Assembly: GCA_017473105.1 (NCBI GenBank)
Contig: JAFUNE010000013.1
Coordinates: forward strand, 1-45,936
Length of the DNA: 45,936 bases
Source: Bacilli bacterium
Lineage (GTDB): Bacteria > Bacillota_I > Bacilli_A > RF39 > UBA660
Direction: 5' to 3'
Under the pieces are notes generated by a model. It had not been told where the DNA came from and made no database searches. It worked only from the letters and a program-made list of their open reading frames with translations. This document shows, one piece after another, positions 1 through 7,343 of this stretch. The translations under genes and the position numbers were made by a program. Each line of letters begins with the position of its first letter. Positions within the stretch are counted from its first letter, which is position 1.

Positions 1-1
1 A

Positions 2-310
2 TATAATATACAAGTTGATAGTGTAAAAAGTGGAGAAGAATGCATATTTAAAATTAAATCGGGAGAAACATACAATTTGATATTATTAGATGATGTACTA
101 CCAGATATAGGTGGATTAGAGCTAATAAAAATAATAAAAAATATAGGAGGATTCTATATACCACCAGTAGTTGCATATACAGCAAACGTAATGAATGGAA
201 TCAAAGAAGAATATTTAAGTAAAGGTTTTGATGAATACATGCCAAAACCATTTGATATGAATCAATTTGATTTAATAATAAAAAAATATTGTAAACAAAA
301 TATTAAATAA
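2..310 (+). CDS. C-terminal receiver domain of a hybrid histidine kinase (5' truncated by window edge)
   Basis: The reading frame is open from base 2 and no start is visible, so this is the tail of a larger protein. The visible 102 residues form a response-regulator receiver: the phospho-acceptor Asp lies in LLDDVLPDIGG, the Thr switch residue in VVAYTAN, and the conserved Lys in MPKPF. It matches the C-terminal receiver of the kinase at 11806-13668 closely (GFDEYMPKP versus GFDEYLSKP; the same spacing of all motifs), so it is probably the end of a third hybrid kinase of the same family rather than a free response regulator. A TTG at 77 could be taken for a start, but it lies inside the conserved fold and has no ribosome binding site. 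A hairpin terminator follows directly. Phosphotransfer role is from family knowledge; the partner is unknown. Confidence 0.8.
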   Translation, partial: YNIQVDSVKSGEECIFKIKSGETYNLILLDDVLPDIGGLELIKIIKNIGGFYIPPVVAYTANVMNGIKEEYLSKGFDEYMPKPFDMNQFDLIIKKYCKQNIK

Positions 311-335
311 ACCTCATTAATATGAGGTTTTAATT
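310..335 (+). terminator. Rho-independent terminator after the receiver-domain gene
   Basis: Stem AACCTCAT (310-317) pairs with ATGAGGTT (322-329) across a four-base loop, followed by TTTAATTT. It starts at the last base of the stop codon. Confidence 0.75.
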
Positions 336-339
336 TGTA

Positions 340-369
340 AAAAAAAGAATTATTATTAATAATAATTCT
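340..369 (-). terminator. Terminator for the minus-strand Tim44-like gene
   Basis: A 12+12 perfect inverted repeat (346-357 with 358-369, half AGAATTATTATT) is followed on the minus strand by TTTTTT. It overlaps the TAG stop of the 368-904 gene. Confidence 0.65.
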
Positions 370-904
370 ATAAATCAATTTCATCTATAACATAATCATA
401 TTCAGACATATCAATTACATTTTTGCAAAATAAACATAAACCAGAATCATTAACATTTAATGAATTACCGCAAGTAGGACAGTTAATAGTAACACCTATA
501 CTTTTTGAATTAAGTTTTTTTACAAATCTTATTTTATGTTCTTCTTCAATTCTATGTGTATTAACACCGCTAATATAATCTCCAGTCTTCGCATCAATAT
601 AATAATCCATATATCTTGATATTAAAACTACATCAACATAAATACAGTTATCTTTAACTTCATAATTTTCAATTTTTGTTGATTTAATATTCATTTCATC
701 AAAAATTCTTATTACATTTTTTTCATTATATGAATTAACAAGCTCAGTATAACGATTATAAATTTCTTCATTTATATAATGCTTAATATTAAGAATATTT
801 CTTTCCATTATAGCATCTAGTATCATTATAAATATTCTATCAACTTTTCCTATAAAAACATCTTCATTAAATTCCTTATCATATTTTTTAATTTCTTCTA
901 TCAT
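368..904 (-). CDS. Tim44-like domain protein with C-terminal zinc ribbon
   Basis: 178 residues without signal peptide or membrane segment, so cytoplasmic. Residues 15-140 look like a Tim44-like/NTF2-type alpha+beta domain (helical start, then strands ending in HKIRFVKKL). The C-terminus carries a four-Cys zinc ribbon, CPTCG then CLFC. The layout is the same as that of the C-terminal half of the next gene upstream, with which it shares a transcript: only 9 bases separate the two, and GGAGG lies 6 bases before this ATG. In Firmicutes such Tim44-plus-ribbon proteins are usually annotated only by domain; no enzymatic residues are evident. It could be a soluble partner or duplicated copy of the membrane-anchored protein encoded at 914-1831. 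The domain call is moderate in confidence and the function is unknown. Confidence 0.6.
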   Translation of the reverse strand: MIEEIKKYDKEFNEDVFIGKVDRIFIMILDAIMERNILNIKHYINEEIYNRYTELVNSYNEKNVIRIFDEMNIKSTKIENYEVKDNCIYVDVVLISRYMDYYIDAKTGDYISGVNTHRIEEEHKIRFVKKLNSKSIGVTINCPTCGNSLNVNDSGLCLFCKNVIDMSEYDYVIDEIDL

Positions 905-913
905 ATTAACCTC

Positions 914-1831
914 CTAAAATCTTGAAATAACACTTTTTTTTGATAAAACCCAATCATGATTATTATTAGTAATTTTCATTCTACAGTAAGGACATATACT
1001 TGTTTGACTATTTTCTAATTCGGCACCACAACCAGGACATTTTCCAGAAATACTTTGTTTATTTTTCATAACATAGATTAATTCATATTTATTTCTTACT
1101 CTATATCTATTATCACCACGAACAATTCTATTATTTTGATCTACAACATAATCAAAAAATGAAATCATCAAAATAACTTTAATTGTCGAAATACCATTTT
1201 CATTTGAAAAATCAACAATTTCATAAGAATGATGAGTAAAATCTCTCATTATATTTTTTTGTTTTTTGAGTTCTAAAACTTTTAATTGACTTTTATATGT
1301 ATTGAATAATTCATCACTTAATAAAGGTTTCATTTCATTATAATTAAAATTCATCCAAGCGTTTTGTAGTTTTATAAAATCATTATATACTTTATCTAAA
1401 AATTCTTTTTTATTAAAATGAGGTAAACTTTTCTTAATAATTAATTCATCGAAAGGAACAATATTTTTATATTTATCATATGAATTGAGTGTTTTTACAG
1501 TAACATTACCATTATTAACTGGAGAAGTTATATGTTTAGGTTTTTTATTATATGTATAAATAAAATAAAAAACAAAGAAAGCAAATAACAGAAAAGCAAT
1601 TAATTCAAAAGAATCAGAATCAATATCAACATCGTAATTACCATTATAACTACCTGAACCACTATAACTATAGTCATCGTCATCATAATCGTAATCAAAA
1701 TCATAATCATAATCAAAGTCGTAGTCATAGTCATAGTCAGTATCCCAACCACTATCAGCTTTAACATACACAAAAGTAAAACATGATAATAATGTTAATA
1801 ATATGACTGTTAATTTATAACACTTCTTCAT
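914..1831 (-). CDS. Membrane-anchored Tim44-like/zinc-ribbon protein with Asp-Tyr-rich outer segment
   Basis: 305 residues. I place the start at the ATG at 1831: AGAGG lies 8 bases upstream, whereas the in-frame GTG at 1837 would sit almost on top of it. Domains in order: signal peptide (about 1-24, ending VYVKA-DSG); a low-complexity segment of alternating Asp with Tyr/Phe, then Ser/Gly (about 28-75); a membrane segment (FELIAFLLFAFFVFYFIYTY); a Tim44-like domain; and a C-terminal zinc ribbon, CPGCG then CPYC. The topology predicts the acidic segment outside and the Tim44/ribbon part inside. The acidic run could bind divalent metal, but that is only a guess. It is the first gene of a two-gene unit with the soluble homologue downstream. 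Confidence 0.65.
   Translation of the reverse strand: MKKCYKLTVILLTLLSCFTFVYVKADSGWDTDYDYDYDFDYDYDFDYDYDDDDYSYSGSGSYNGNYDVDIDSDSFELIAFLLFAFFVFYFIYTYNKKPKHITSPVNNGNVTVKTLNSYDKYKNIVPFDELIIKKSLPHFNKKEFLDKVYNDFIKLQNAWMNFNYNEMKPLLSDELFNTYKSQLKVLELKKQKNIMRDFTHHSYEIVDFSNENGISTIKVILMISFFDYVVDQNNRIVRGDNRYRVRNKYELIYVMKNKQSISGKCPGCGAELENSQTSICPYCRMKITNNNHDWVLSKKSVISRF
1658..1746 (-). repeat. GAYTAY-type microsatellite encoding Asp-Tyr/Phe alternation
   Basis: A degenerate six-base repeat (GACTAT, GATTAT, GATTTT on the minus strand) encodes about a dozen Asp-Tyr/Phe pairs and then four Asp. Third-position variation shows that it is maintained as protein sequence and is not a fresh slippage tract. Confidence 0.7.
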
Positions 1832-1883
1832 AAACACAACCTCTATTATAAATAGTATATCATTATTTAAAAAATAAAAAAAT

Positions 1884-1910
1884 AAAAACTAGCATTCAAA
1901 CTAGTTTTTT
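1884..1910 (-). terminator. Terminator of murE
   Basis: Stem AAAACTAG with CTAGTTTT around the loop at 1893-1900. On the minus strand it is followed by a run of T interrupted by one A. It starts at the murE stop codon. Confidence 0.7.
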
Positions 1911-3264
1911 ATTTATAATTTAAAACTTCTTCTACATCATCAAAATGAAACTTTTCTTTACCAATTATTTGATAGTTTTCATGTCCTTTACCAAGTATTA
2001 ATAAAATATCATTTTCTTCTAACATTTTAATACCATGTTTTATAGCTGTTCTTCTATCTGTAATAACTTCGTAATTTTCCTTTTTGATACCTTTTAAAAT
2101 GTCACTAATAATTTTATTCTCATCTTCAGTTCTTGGATTATCATTAGTAATAATAACATAATCGCTAAGTCTCGTTGCGATTTCTCCCATTAAAGGTCTC
2201 TTTTTTGGATCACGATCACCGCCACAACCAATAATAGTAATAATTTTTCCTTTTTTTAATTCGTTATATGTGGAAATTACTTTTTCTACAGCATCGGGAG
2301 TATGAGCATAATCAACAATAGCATATGCACCATTTATTGAAATTGTTTCACATCTTCCTTTTGGCGCTTTTAATAATTCAGTTTTTTCAAGTAAAGAATT
2401 AATATCAAATCCATATTGATTTAAAATAGATAACATTGTCAAAAAATTATAAACATTAAATTTACTTGTTAGTGGAATTGTAACATTGTATAAAGTCCCA
2501 TCATATTCAAAAACTAAATCAGTATCCTTTGGTGTAGTAGAGTAACTTACAATTTTATAATCACCATCATTTCCAAAAGTTATAAACTTATGCTTATTTG
2601 TATTAAATGAATTGTGATACGCATCATCTTTATTAACACAAATTATAGCGTCTTTATCTAAATGATTTAAAATTAATTTCTTAGCTTCTAAATAATTTTC
2701 CATTGTTTTATGATAATCTAAATGATCTTCAGTAAAATTAGTAAATCCAATAATATCAAAATTAATTCCATGAAGTCTATTATAACTTAAAGCTTGTGAA
2801 CTAACTTCCATAACTACAACTTCACATCCATCATTATATGCAGAATATAATAATTGATATAAAACTAAAATATCAGGAGTAGTGTTATTAAGTTCAATAA
2901 ATTTATCGTTATGATAAAAACCAATTGTACCAATATATGCGGCGTTAATACCTAAATTTCTAAGCATTTGATATATTAAAAAGCAACTAGTAGTTTTACC
3001 ATTTGTACCAGTAACACCAATAATTTTAAGTTTATTTATAATCTCGCCATATTCTTTTACTAATATTTCTCTTTGATATTCACTTGTATCATTAACTTTT
3101 GTATATGGAATATTGATATCTAAATCAATTTCACTAATTATATGAGAAGCACCATTCGAAATAGCTTTATCAATATAATTATGACCATCTACAGTTAGTC
3201 CTTTTATCGCAATAAAAGTTTGTCCTTCTTTAACTTTTCTAGAATCATTTTCATATTTAAACAT
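1909..3264 (-). CDS. murE: UDP-N-acetylmuramoyl-tripeptide synthetase (meso-DAP-adding type)
   Basis: 451 residues. MurE adds the third residue of the peptidoglycan stem peptide to UDP-MurNAc-L-Ala-D-Glu, using ATP, in the cytoplasm. The N-terminal uridine-binding part has DSRKVKEGQTFIAI; the central ATPase has the P-loop GTNGKTT (86-92), followed by TTPD and the MEVSSQAL motif; the C-terminal domain has GCGGDRDPKKRP, DNPR (375-378) and LGKGHE. In characterised MurE enzymes DNPR marks meso-diaminopimelate specificity, so the product is predicted to be the DAP tripeptide. The length is slightly under the usual 480-500. AGGTGAT is placed three bases from the ATG and a TATAAT lies at 3286-3281 on the minus strand. 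It is transcribed alone and divergently from mscL. The call is very secure; the amino-acid specificity is inferred from the motif. Confidence 0.96.
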   Translation of the reverse strand: MFKYENDSRKVKEGQTFIAIKGLTVDGHNYIDKAISNGASHIISEIDLDINIPYTKVNDTSEYQREILVKEYGEIINKLKIIGVTGTNGKTTSCFLIYQMLRNLGINAAYIGTIGFYHNDKFIELNNTTPDILVLYQLLYSAYNDGCEVVVMEVSSQALSYNRLHGINFDIIGFTNFTEDHLDYHKTMENYLEAKKLILNHLDKDAIICVNKDDAYHNSFNTNKHKFITFGNDGDYKIVSYSTTPKDTDLVFEYDGTLYNVTIPLTSKFNVYNFLTMLSILNQYGFDINSLLEKTELLKAPKGRCETISINGAYAIVDYAHTPDAVEKVISTYNELKKGKIITIIGCGGDRDPKKRPLMGEIATRLSDYVIITNDNPRTEDENKIISDILKGIKKENYEVITDRRTAIKHGIKMLEENDILLILGKGHENYQIIGKEKFHFDDVEEVLNYK

Positions 3265-3351
3265 ATCATCACCTAAAATTATTATAACATATTAATAAAA
3301 CATTTAAAAAAAATTGAAAGAATGTTATAATATGCGTAATGGAGGAACAAT
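3265..3351. promoter_or_regulatory. Divergent murE/mscL promoter region
   Basis: On the plus strand TTTAAA (3303-3308), a 17-base spacer and TATAAT (3326-3331) precede GGAGG (3341-3345) and the mscL ATG. On the minus strand TATAAT (3286-3281) precedes the AGGTGAT of murE. The two upstream elements overlap around 3303-3309. Confidence 0.6.
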
Positions 3352-3765
3352 ATGAAAATAAAAGAAAAATCAAAAGGTTTTGTTAGTGAATTTAAACAAT
3401 TTATTCAAAGGGGAAATGCATTTGATATGGCAGTTGCAGTTGTAATAGGAAGCTCATTTAATGCAATTGTAACATCATTAGTAAATAACATTATGACACC
3501 TTTAATTGCTGTTGTAATCGGAAAACAAGATTTCTCAAAATTATGTTTAACCATAAATAATACTAAAATAGAATATGGATTATTTATTCAAGCAGTAATT
3601 GATTTTCTAATAGTAGCTTTCTGTATATTTGTATTTATTAAATTAATAAATTCGATAATTAGAAAAAAAGAAGAACCTAAAAAAGAAGAAGCACCTAAAA
3701 AATCTGATGAAGTGTTATTGTTAGAAGAAATTAGAGATTTATTAAAAAAACAAAATAAAAAATAA
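3352..3765 (+). CDS. mscL: Large-conductance mechanosensitive channel
   Basis: 137 residues. MscL forms a pentameric pore in the cytoplasmic membrane that opens under high tension and releases solutes during hypo-osmotic shock. The N-terminal amphipathic helix (FVSEFKQFIQRGNAFDMAVA) is followed by TM1 with the pore-lining VVIGSSFNAIVTSLV, the MTPL turn, a short periplasm-type loop, TM2 (IQAVIDFLIVAFCIFVFIKLIN) and a charged cytoplasmic helix ending EVLLLEEIRDLLKKQ, all in family order and length. The tail has an extra KKEEPKKEEAPKK linker. GGAGG lies 6 bases before the ATG. It is monocistronic, with its own promoter and terminator. Confidence 0.96.
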   Translation: MKIKEKSKGFVSEFKQFIQRGNAFDMAVAVVIGSSFNAIVTSLVNNIMTPLIAVVIGKQDFSKLCLTINNTKIEYGLFIQAVIDFLIVAFCIFVFIKLINSIIRKKEEPKKEEAPKKSDEVLLLEEIRDLLKKQNKK

Positions 3766-3787
3766 AGAGTATATAACTCTTTTTTTT
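3764..3787 (+). terminator. Terminator of mscL
   Basis: Stem AAAGAGT (3764-3770) with ACTCTTT, loop ATATA, then a T-run to 3787. Confidence 0.75.
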
Positions 3788-3791
3788 ATGA

Positions 3792-3817
3792 TATAATAAT
3801 TACGTATAATAGGTGAT
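3792..3817 (+). promoter_or_regulatory. -10 element and ribosome binding site of the prepilin-like gene
   Basis: TATAAT at 3792-3797 is followed by AGGTGAT at 3811-3817, just before the ATG at 3821. A second TATAAT (3805-3810) abuts the ribosome site and would leave almost no leader, so the first is preferred. No good -35 is visible. Confidence 0.45.
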
Positions 3818-3820
3818 AAA

Positions 3821-6754
3821 ATGAGTAAGAAGGGTTTTACATTAGTAGAAATAATTGCAACAATAGTAATCATAGCAGTTGTTGGATTAATAGCAGTTCC
3901 TGGTGTTATAAAGAGTTTTAATAACAGTAAAATTGATTCTATAAAAATACAAGAAAATAATCTAGTGCAATCAGGTGACTTACTACTAGATGATTATTGT
4001 AAAGACTCGATTAACAAATATAATAAAGATAAATGTGATATGTATTATCAAGAGCTAGTATTAACAGATATAGAAAAAGAAAATAATAAAGATTTTTTAT
4101 CCAATGAAAAAATATATAAATATATTTGTGTTGATGATATAAAAAGTCTTAAATACTATACAGAAGAATTAAAGTTTTCAGGGAATTCTTGTAATGGTGT
4201 AGTAATTTATGAAATTGATAAAAAAACAAATATGAAAAGTGACTCATATTCATATATAAAATGTAATGATTCATATAAAACAGAAGATAAAAATATTAAA
4301 ATAGAAGAGTTATTCAAAAACTGTTTTGATGAAATTAAAACAGAAGATGATTACAATAAAACATTTACTGTAACAGTAAAACATGTAGAAAATGATTTAG
4401 GCGGAATGGAAATAAAACCAAGAGATACATTTTTACTTAGTAATCAAGACTATGAGAATGAAACTATAATATCAATTAAAACAACACTTCATCAAAAAAA
4501 TGGAAATACATATAATACTGGCCTAAATAAAGGCGGGAAAGATATAGAATTAACTTCAAGAATAGAAGATGGAGTTACTATATATGATGTAACAAAATTA
4601 CCAAAAGAAAATCTTATAATTAATGTGGTTTATTCAGTTGAAAAACATAATATAGTGACAAATTATTTTAAATACACCCCTGGATCAGAAAGAGAACATT
4701 CAACACAAACATTAAAACAAAAAACAACACTTACAGGTTTTACTTATGAAACAGTTAGTGTGGATGCTCCAGAAGAATTAACAGAAAAAATAAACGGTCA
4801 AGATGAAAAATACATATTGTATGCTGCATATGTAGATGAAAATAAAAGAACACTACCATTTGATAATAATATAGATATTGGCCAAAAAGATAAACAAGTA
4901 GAACTTGTATATCAAAGAGAAAGTTTTAATATCAAATATAATAATAATGGTGGAACAGGTTGCGATAAAGGCAGAATAAAATATAAAGAAAACTTTAATA
5001 ATTTGTGTGAACCAACAAGAACAGGTTATGATTTTAAAGGATGGAGCCTTACAAATGGTGGAGAAATCTTAAAAAAAGAAGAACAAAATTTAAATTACAA
5101 TGATTTAAATTTATATGCAGTATGGGAAGCACATACATTTAAATTTATATTTAAAGGAAACGGTAATGCTTCTGGAAAAACAGAAGAAATAATATGTGAA
5201 TATGATAAAGATTGCAAATTACCAACAAATGGTTTTGTAAGACCAGGATATAAATTTGATAAATGGTATTTAAATCAAACACAAACAGGTACAGGATATT
5301 CTGAAAATACAAACTTGAAAAATTATAAAACAGAAAATAAAAAAATAATTAATTTATACGCAGGATGGAAAGCTGAATCATACGATATTACCCTTGATGC
5401 AAATGGTGGAACACCTTCAACACAAACAGTAAGTGTAACATATGCAAAAAATTATGGAACATTACCAACAGCATCATGGACAGGATATACTTTTGATGGA
5501 TGGTTCACTGAAAAAACAGAAGGAGAAGAAATTACGAAAGATACTTTGGTTACAATAACAAGCAATCAAAGACTGTACGCAAAATGGAAACCAGTTATTC
5601 ATAATATTACCTATGACTTAGGAACAGTTCAATATTCAAGTCTTGGAGAAAATGCGCCAACAAGTGCTCAGTACACTAAAACTAAAACAATAAGTGCACC
5701 AACAGCAAAAGGTTTCACATTTAAAGGATGGACACTTAGTAACACAAGTTCAAAATTGAATGGAAACACACTAACAATGGGTAATCAAGATATTAAATTA
5801 ACAGCAAATTGGGAAGCAAATTTATCTTCGTACGTTACATATCTTTATAATAATCACAGTTCTGATAATAATTTAATAAAGGACAATACTGAAGATGAAA
5901 ATATAAGATACTATAATTCAAATCCAAACAACTATGTAAAATTTAATGGGGAACTTTGGAGAATGATAGGAGTATTCAATGTAAGTAATGGAAAAACAAC
6001 GTCAAATAGAATTAAATTAATTAGAGCAACAAATTTAATTGATGCATCATGGGATTCATCAAATTCAAATGTAAATGGTGGAAATGGAGAAGATGAGTGG
6101 TCACAAGCAAGTATTAAAACATTGCTAAATGACTACTATTATAGTGGAACAACATCATGTTTATATTGTGATGATGCAAATCAACAAACGTGTATTAAAA
6201 CATGTGATTTTAGTAAAATGACAAATGAAGCAAAAAATATGATTGAAAATGCAGTATGGTATCTTGGTGGAATAGAATTTGGTGGAGACGAAAGTGCAGC
6301 CGGAGATGGAATTCATACAGCAAAAGAAGCATATGAAAGAGAAAGACAAGGAAGAGAAAAAAAACCTTTCTGTAAAAATTATGCATCAACGCCACATTGT
6401 AAAGGCGATTACGTAGATAGAACATCATCTTGGACAGGCGCAGTAGGATTAATATATGCAAGTGACTTTGGATTTGCTTCATCAAATAAAGATTGCTATG
6501 ACTATGATGTTGCATATAATACAAAATGTCAAAAAAATAACTGGATGCTTTCAAAAGAAGGGGAAAACTACTGGACAATAACTCATAGACATTCAACATA
6601 TTATGCAGATGCAATTCATCAAGTAGGTTCAACACAAATGGGAGACGCATCTGCTAATGGACTTCATGGAGTAAGACCATCAGTTTATTTAAAAAATAGT
6701 GTTAAAGTTATAAATGGAAATGGTTCATCATCTAGCCCATACATATTAAAATAA
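3821..6754 (+). CDS. Prepilin-type surface protein with InlB/Flg_new repeats and C-terminal DUF6273-like domain
   Basis: 977 residues. The N-terminus is a class III (type IV prepilin) signal: KKGFTLVEIIATIVIIAVVG, with Gly before Phe and Glu at +5, as needed for prepilin peptidase cleavage and N-methylation. After an alpha-helical stalk and strand-rich spacer come about four Listeria-Bacteroides (Flg_new/InlB B) repeats at residues 369-666, each ending in GYxFxGW... LYAxW. The C-terminal part (about 700-977) has the FNGELWRMIGVF start and the VRPSVYLKNSV ending seen in DUF6273-like domains of gut Firmicutes surface proteins, with several Cys pairs. No LPXTG motif. Ordinary major pilins are about 150 residues, so this would be a surface-exposed or tip-like pilin-fold adhesin. 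No pilus assembly genes are in the window. Its host ligand is unknown. Confidence 0.75.
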   Translation: MSKKGFTLVEIIATIVIIAVVGLIAVPGVIKSFNNSKIDSIKIQENNLVQSGDLLLDDYCKDSINKYNKDKCDMYYQELVLTDIEKENNKDFLSNEKIYKYICVDDIKSLKYYTEELKFSGNSCNGVVIYEIDKKTNMKSDSYSYIKCNDSYKTEDKNIKIEELFKNCFDEIKTEDDYNKTFTVTVKHVENDLGGMEIKPRDTFLLSNQDYENETIISIKTTLHQKNGNTYNTGLNKGGKDIELTSRIEDGVTIYDVTKLPKENLIINVVYSVEKHNIVTNYFKYTPGSEREHSTQTLKQKTTLTGFTYETVSVDAPEELTEKINGQDEKYILYAAYVDENKRTLPFDNNIDIGQKDKQVELVYQRESFNIKYNNNGGTGCDKGRIKYKENFNNLCEPTRTGYDFKGWSLTNGGEILKKEEQNLNYNDLNLYAVWEAHTFKFIFKGNGNASGKTEEIICEYDKDCKLPTNGFVRPGYKFDKWYLNQTQTGTGYSENTNLKNYKTENKKIINLYAGWKAESYDITLDANGGTPSTQTVSVTYAKNYGTLPTASWTGYTFDGWFTEKTEGEEITKDTLVTITSNQRLYAKWKPVIHNITYDLGTVQYSSLGENAPTSAQYTKTKTISAPTAKGFTFKGWTLSNTSSKLNGNTLTMGNQDIKLTANWEANLSSYVTYLYNNHSSDNNLIKDNTEDENIRYYNSNPNNYVKFNGELWRMIGVFNVSNGKTTSNRIKLIRATNLIDASWDSSNSNVNGGNGEDEWSQASIKTLLNDYYYSGTTSCLYCDDANQQTCIKTCDFSKMTNEAKNMIENAVWYLGGIEFGGDESAAGDGIHTAKEAYERERQGREKKPFCKNYASTPHCKGDYVDRTSSWTGAVGLIYASDFGFASSNKDCYDYDVAYNTKCQKNNWMLSKEGENYWTITHRHSTYYADAIHQVGSTQMGDASANGLHGVRPSVYLKNSVKVINGNGSSSSPYILK
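4925..5821 (+). repeat. Four tandem InlB-type (Flg_new) repeat units in coding sequence
   Basis: Units are recognised by the spaced G-Y-x-F-x-G/K-W and L-Y-A-x-W motifs: GYDFKGW/LYAVW, GYKFDKW/LYAGW, GYTFDGW/LYAKW, GFTFKGW/LTANW. Unit length is about 70-80 residues; the units are diverged at DNA level, so the repeat is old. Confidence 0.75.
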
Positions 6755-6783
6755 AAAGAATATTGAAAAATATTCTTTTTTTT
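6754..6783 (+). terminator. Terminator of the prepilin-like gene
   Basis: Stem AAAAAGAATATT with AATATTCTTTTT, loop GAAA, followed by TTT. It begins at the stop codon. Confidence 0.75.
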
Positions 6784-6785
6784 CA

Positions 6786-6813
6786 CAAAAAAAGCAAATA
6801 TTAATTATTTGCT
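6786..6813 (-). terminator. Terminator of the HAD-like gene
   Basis: Stem AGCAAAT (6793-6799) with ATTTGCT (6807-6813), then seven T on the minus strand. It includes the stop codon of the gene. Confidence 0.7.
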
Positions 6814-7241
6814 ATCTTATTATATAATGAATCAATTTTAGCAACCGCTTCTATATATTTATTTCTATTAAAACCTTTACTATATGTAGTTTGAACTAAA
6901 TGTCTACATAATTCTCCAGGTAAAAATGCATCATCTATAATTATATACATATCAATATCAGTATTATCTTCTAAATATTTCTTTATTTCAAATTCTCTTC
7001 CTTTATATGATATATCAGTACATCCGATAATATTAACTTCAGGATCTAAACCAGAATGATATAAAAAATCTTTATAACCACTATGGTGTCTCCAAGAACT
7101 TGTAACAACAATATCAAAATGAAATTCTTTACATAATTTATTTAAATATCTGATTGCTTCAGGATTATCAAAGTATCCATCAAAATCTTCTACCTTAGTA
7201 TTAATAACACCATCATAATCTAAAAAAATAATATTTTTCAT
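6801..7241 (-). CDS. Small HAD-superfamily protein (RNA-repair-type HAD)
   Basis: 146 residues. The start is taken at the ATG at 7241, which follows AAGGTGAAGG; the longer reading from 7271 lacks a ribosome site. The haloacid-dehalogenase motif I is FLDYDGVINT (nucleophile Asp and second Asp), motif II is TSSWR, a conserved Lys is available around residues 75-80 (SYKGREFEIKKYL), and motif IV is IIIDDAF. There is no cap insertion. The short layout with FLDxDGVIN, VTSSWR and a late DD resembles the HAD domain group tied to RNA end repair, but it could equally be a general phosphatase. It stands alone between two plus-strand genes. Substrate unknown. Confidence 0.7.
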   Translation of the reverse strand: MKNIIFLDYDGVINTKVEDFDGYFDNPEAIRYLNKLCKEFHFDIVVTSSWRHHSGYKDFLYHSGLDPEVNIIGCTDISYKGREFEIKKYLEDNTDIDMYIIIDDAFLPGELCRHLVQTTYSKGFNRNKYIEAVAKIDSLYNKIANN

Positions 7242-7294
7242 ATCCTTCACCTTAAAAACATTATAAAACAATATTGAATATAAAATCTAGTTTT

Positions 7295-7325
7295 TTGACA
7301 TAATTTTACTATATAATGTTATAAT
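7295..7325 (+). promoter_or_regulatory. ligA promoter
   Basis: Perfect -35 TTGACA (7295-7300) and TATAAT (7320-7325) with a 19-base spacer. A second TATAAT at 7312-7317 is too close to the -35. AAGGAG follows at 7332. Confidence 0.6.
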
Positions 7326-7343
7326 ATATTCAAGGAGAAAACT

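Noticed and set aside
1658..1746. Asp-Tyr repeat as a CRISPR-like or non-coding repeat
   Set aside because: It is in frame, varies at third positions and lies between a signal peptide and a membrane helix of a plausible gene.
3805..3810. Second TATAAT directly before AGGTGAT of the prepilin-like gene
   Set aside because: Transcription from it would start within the ribosome site; the copy at 3792-3797 leaves a usable leader.
6161..6650. Two minus-strand frames inside the prepilin-like gene
   Set aside because: They overlap each other and a coherent domain on the plus strand; no ribosome sites.
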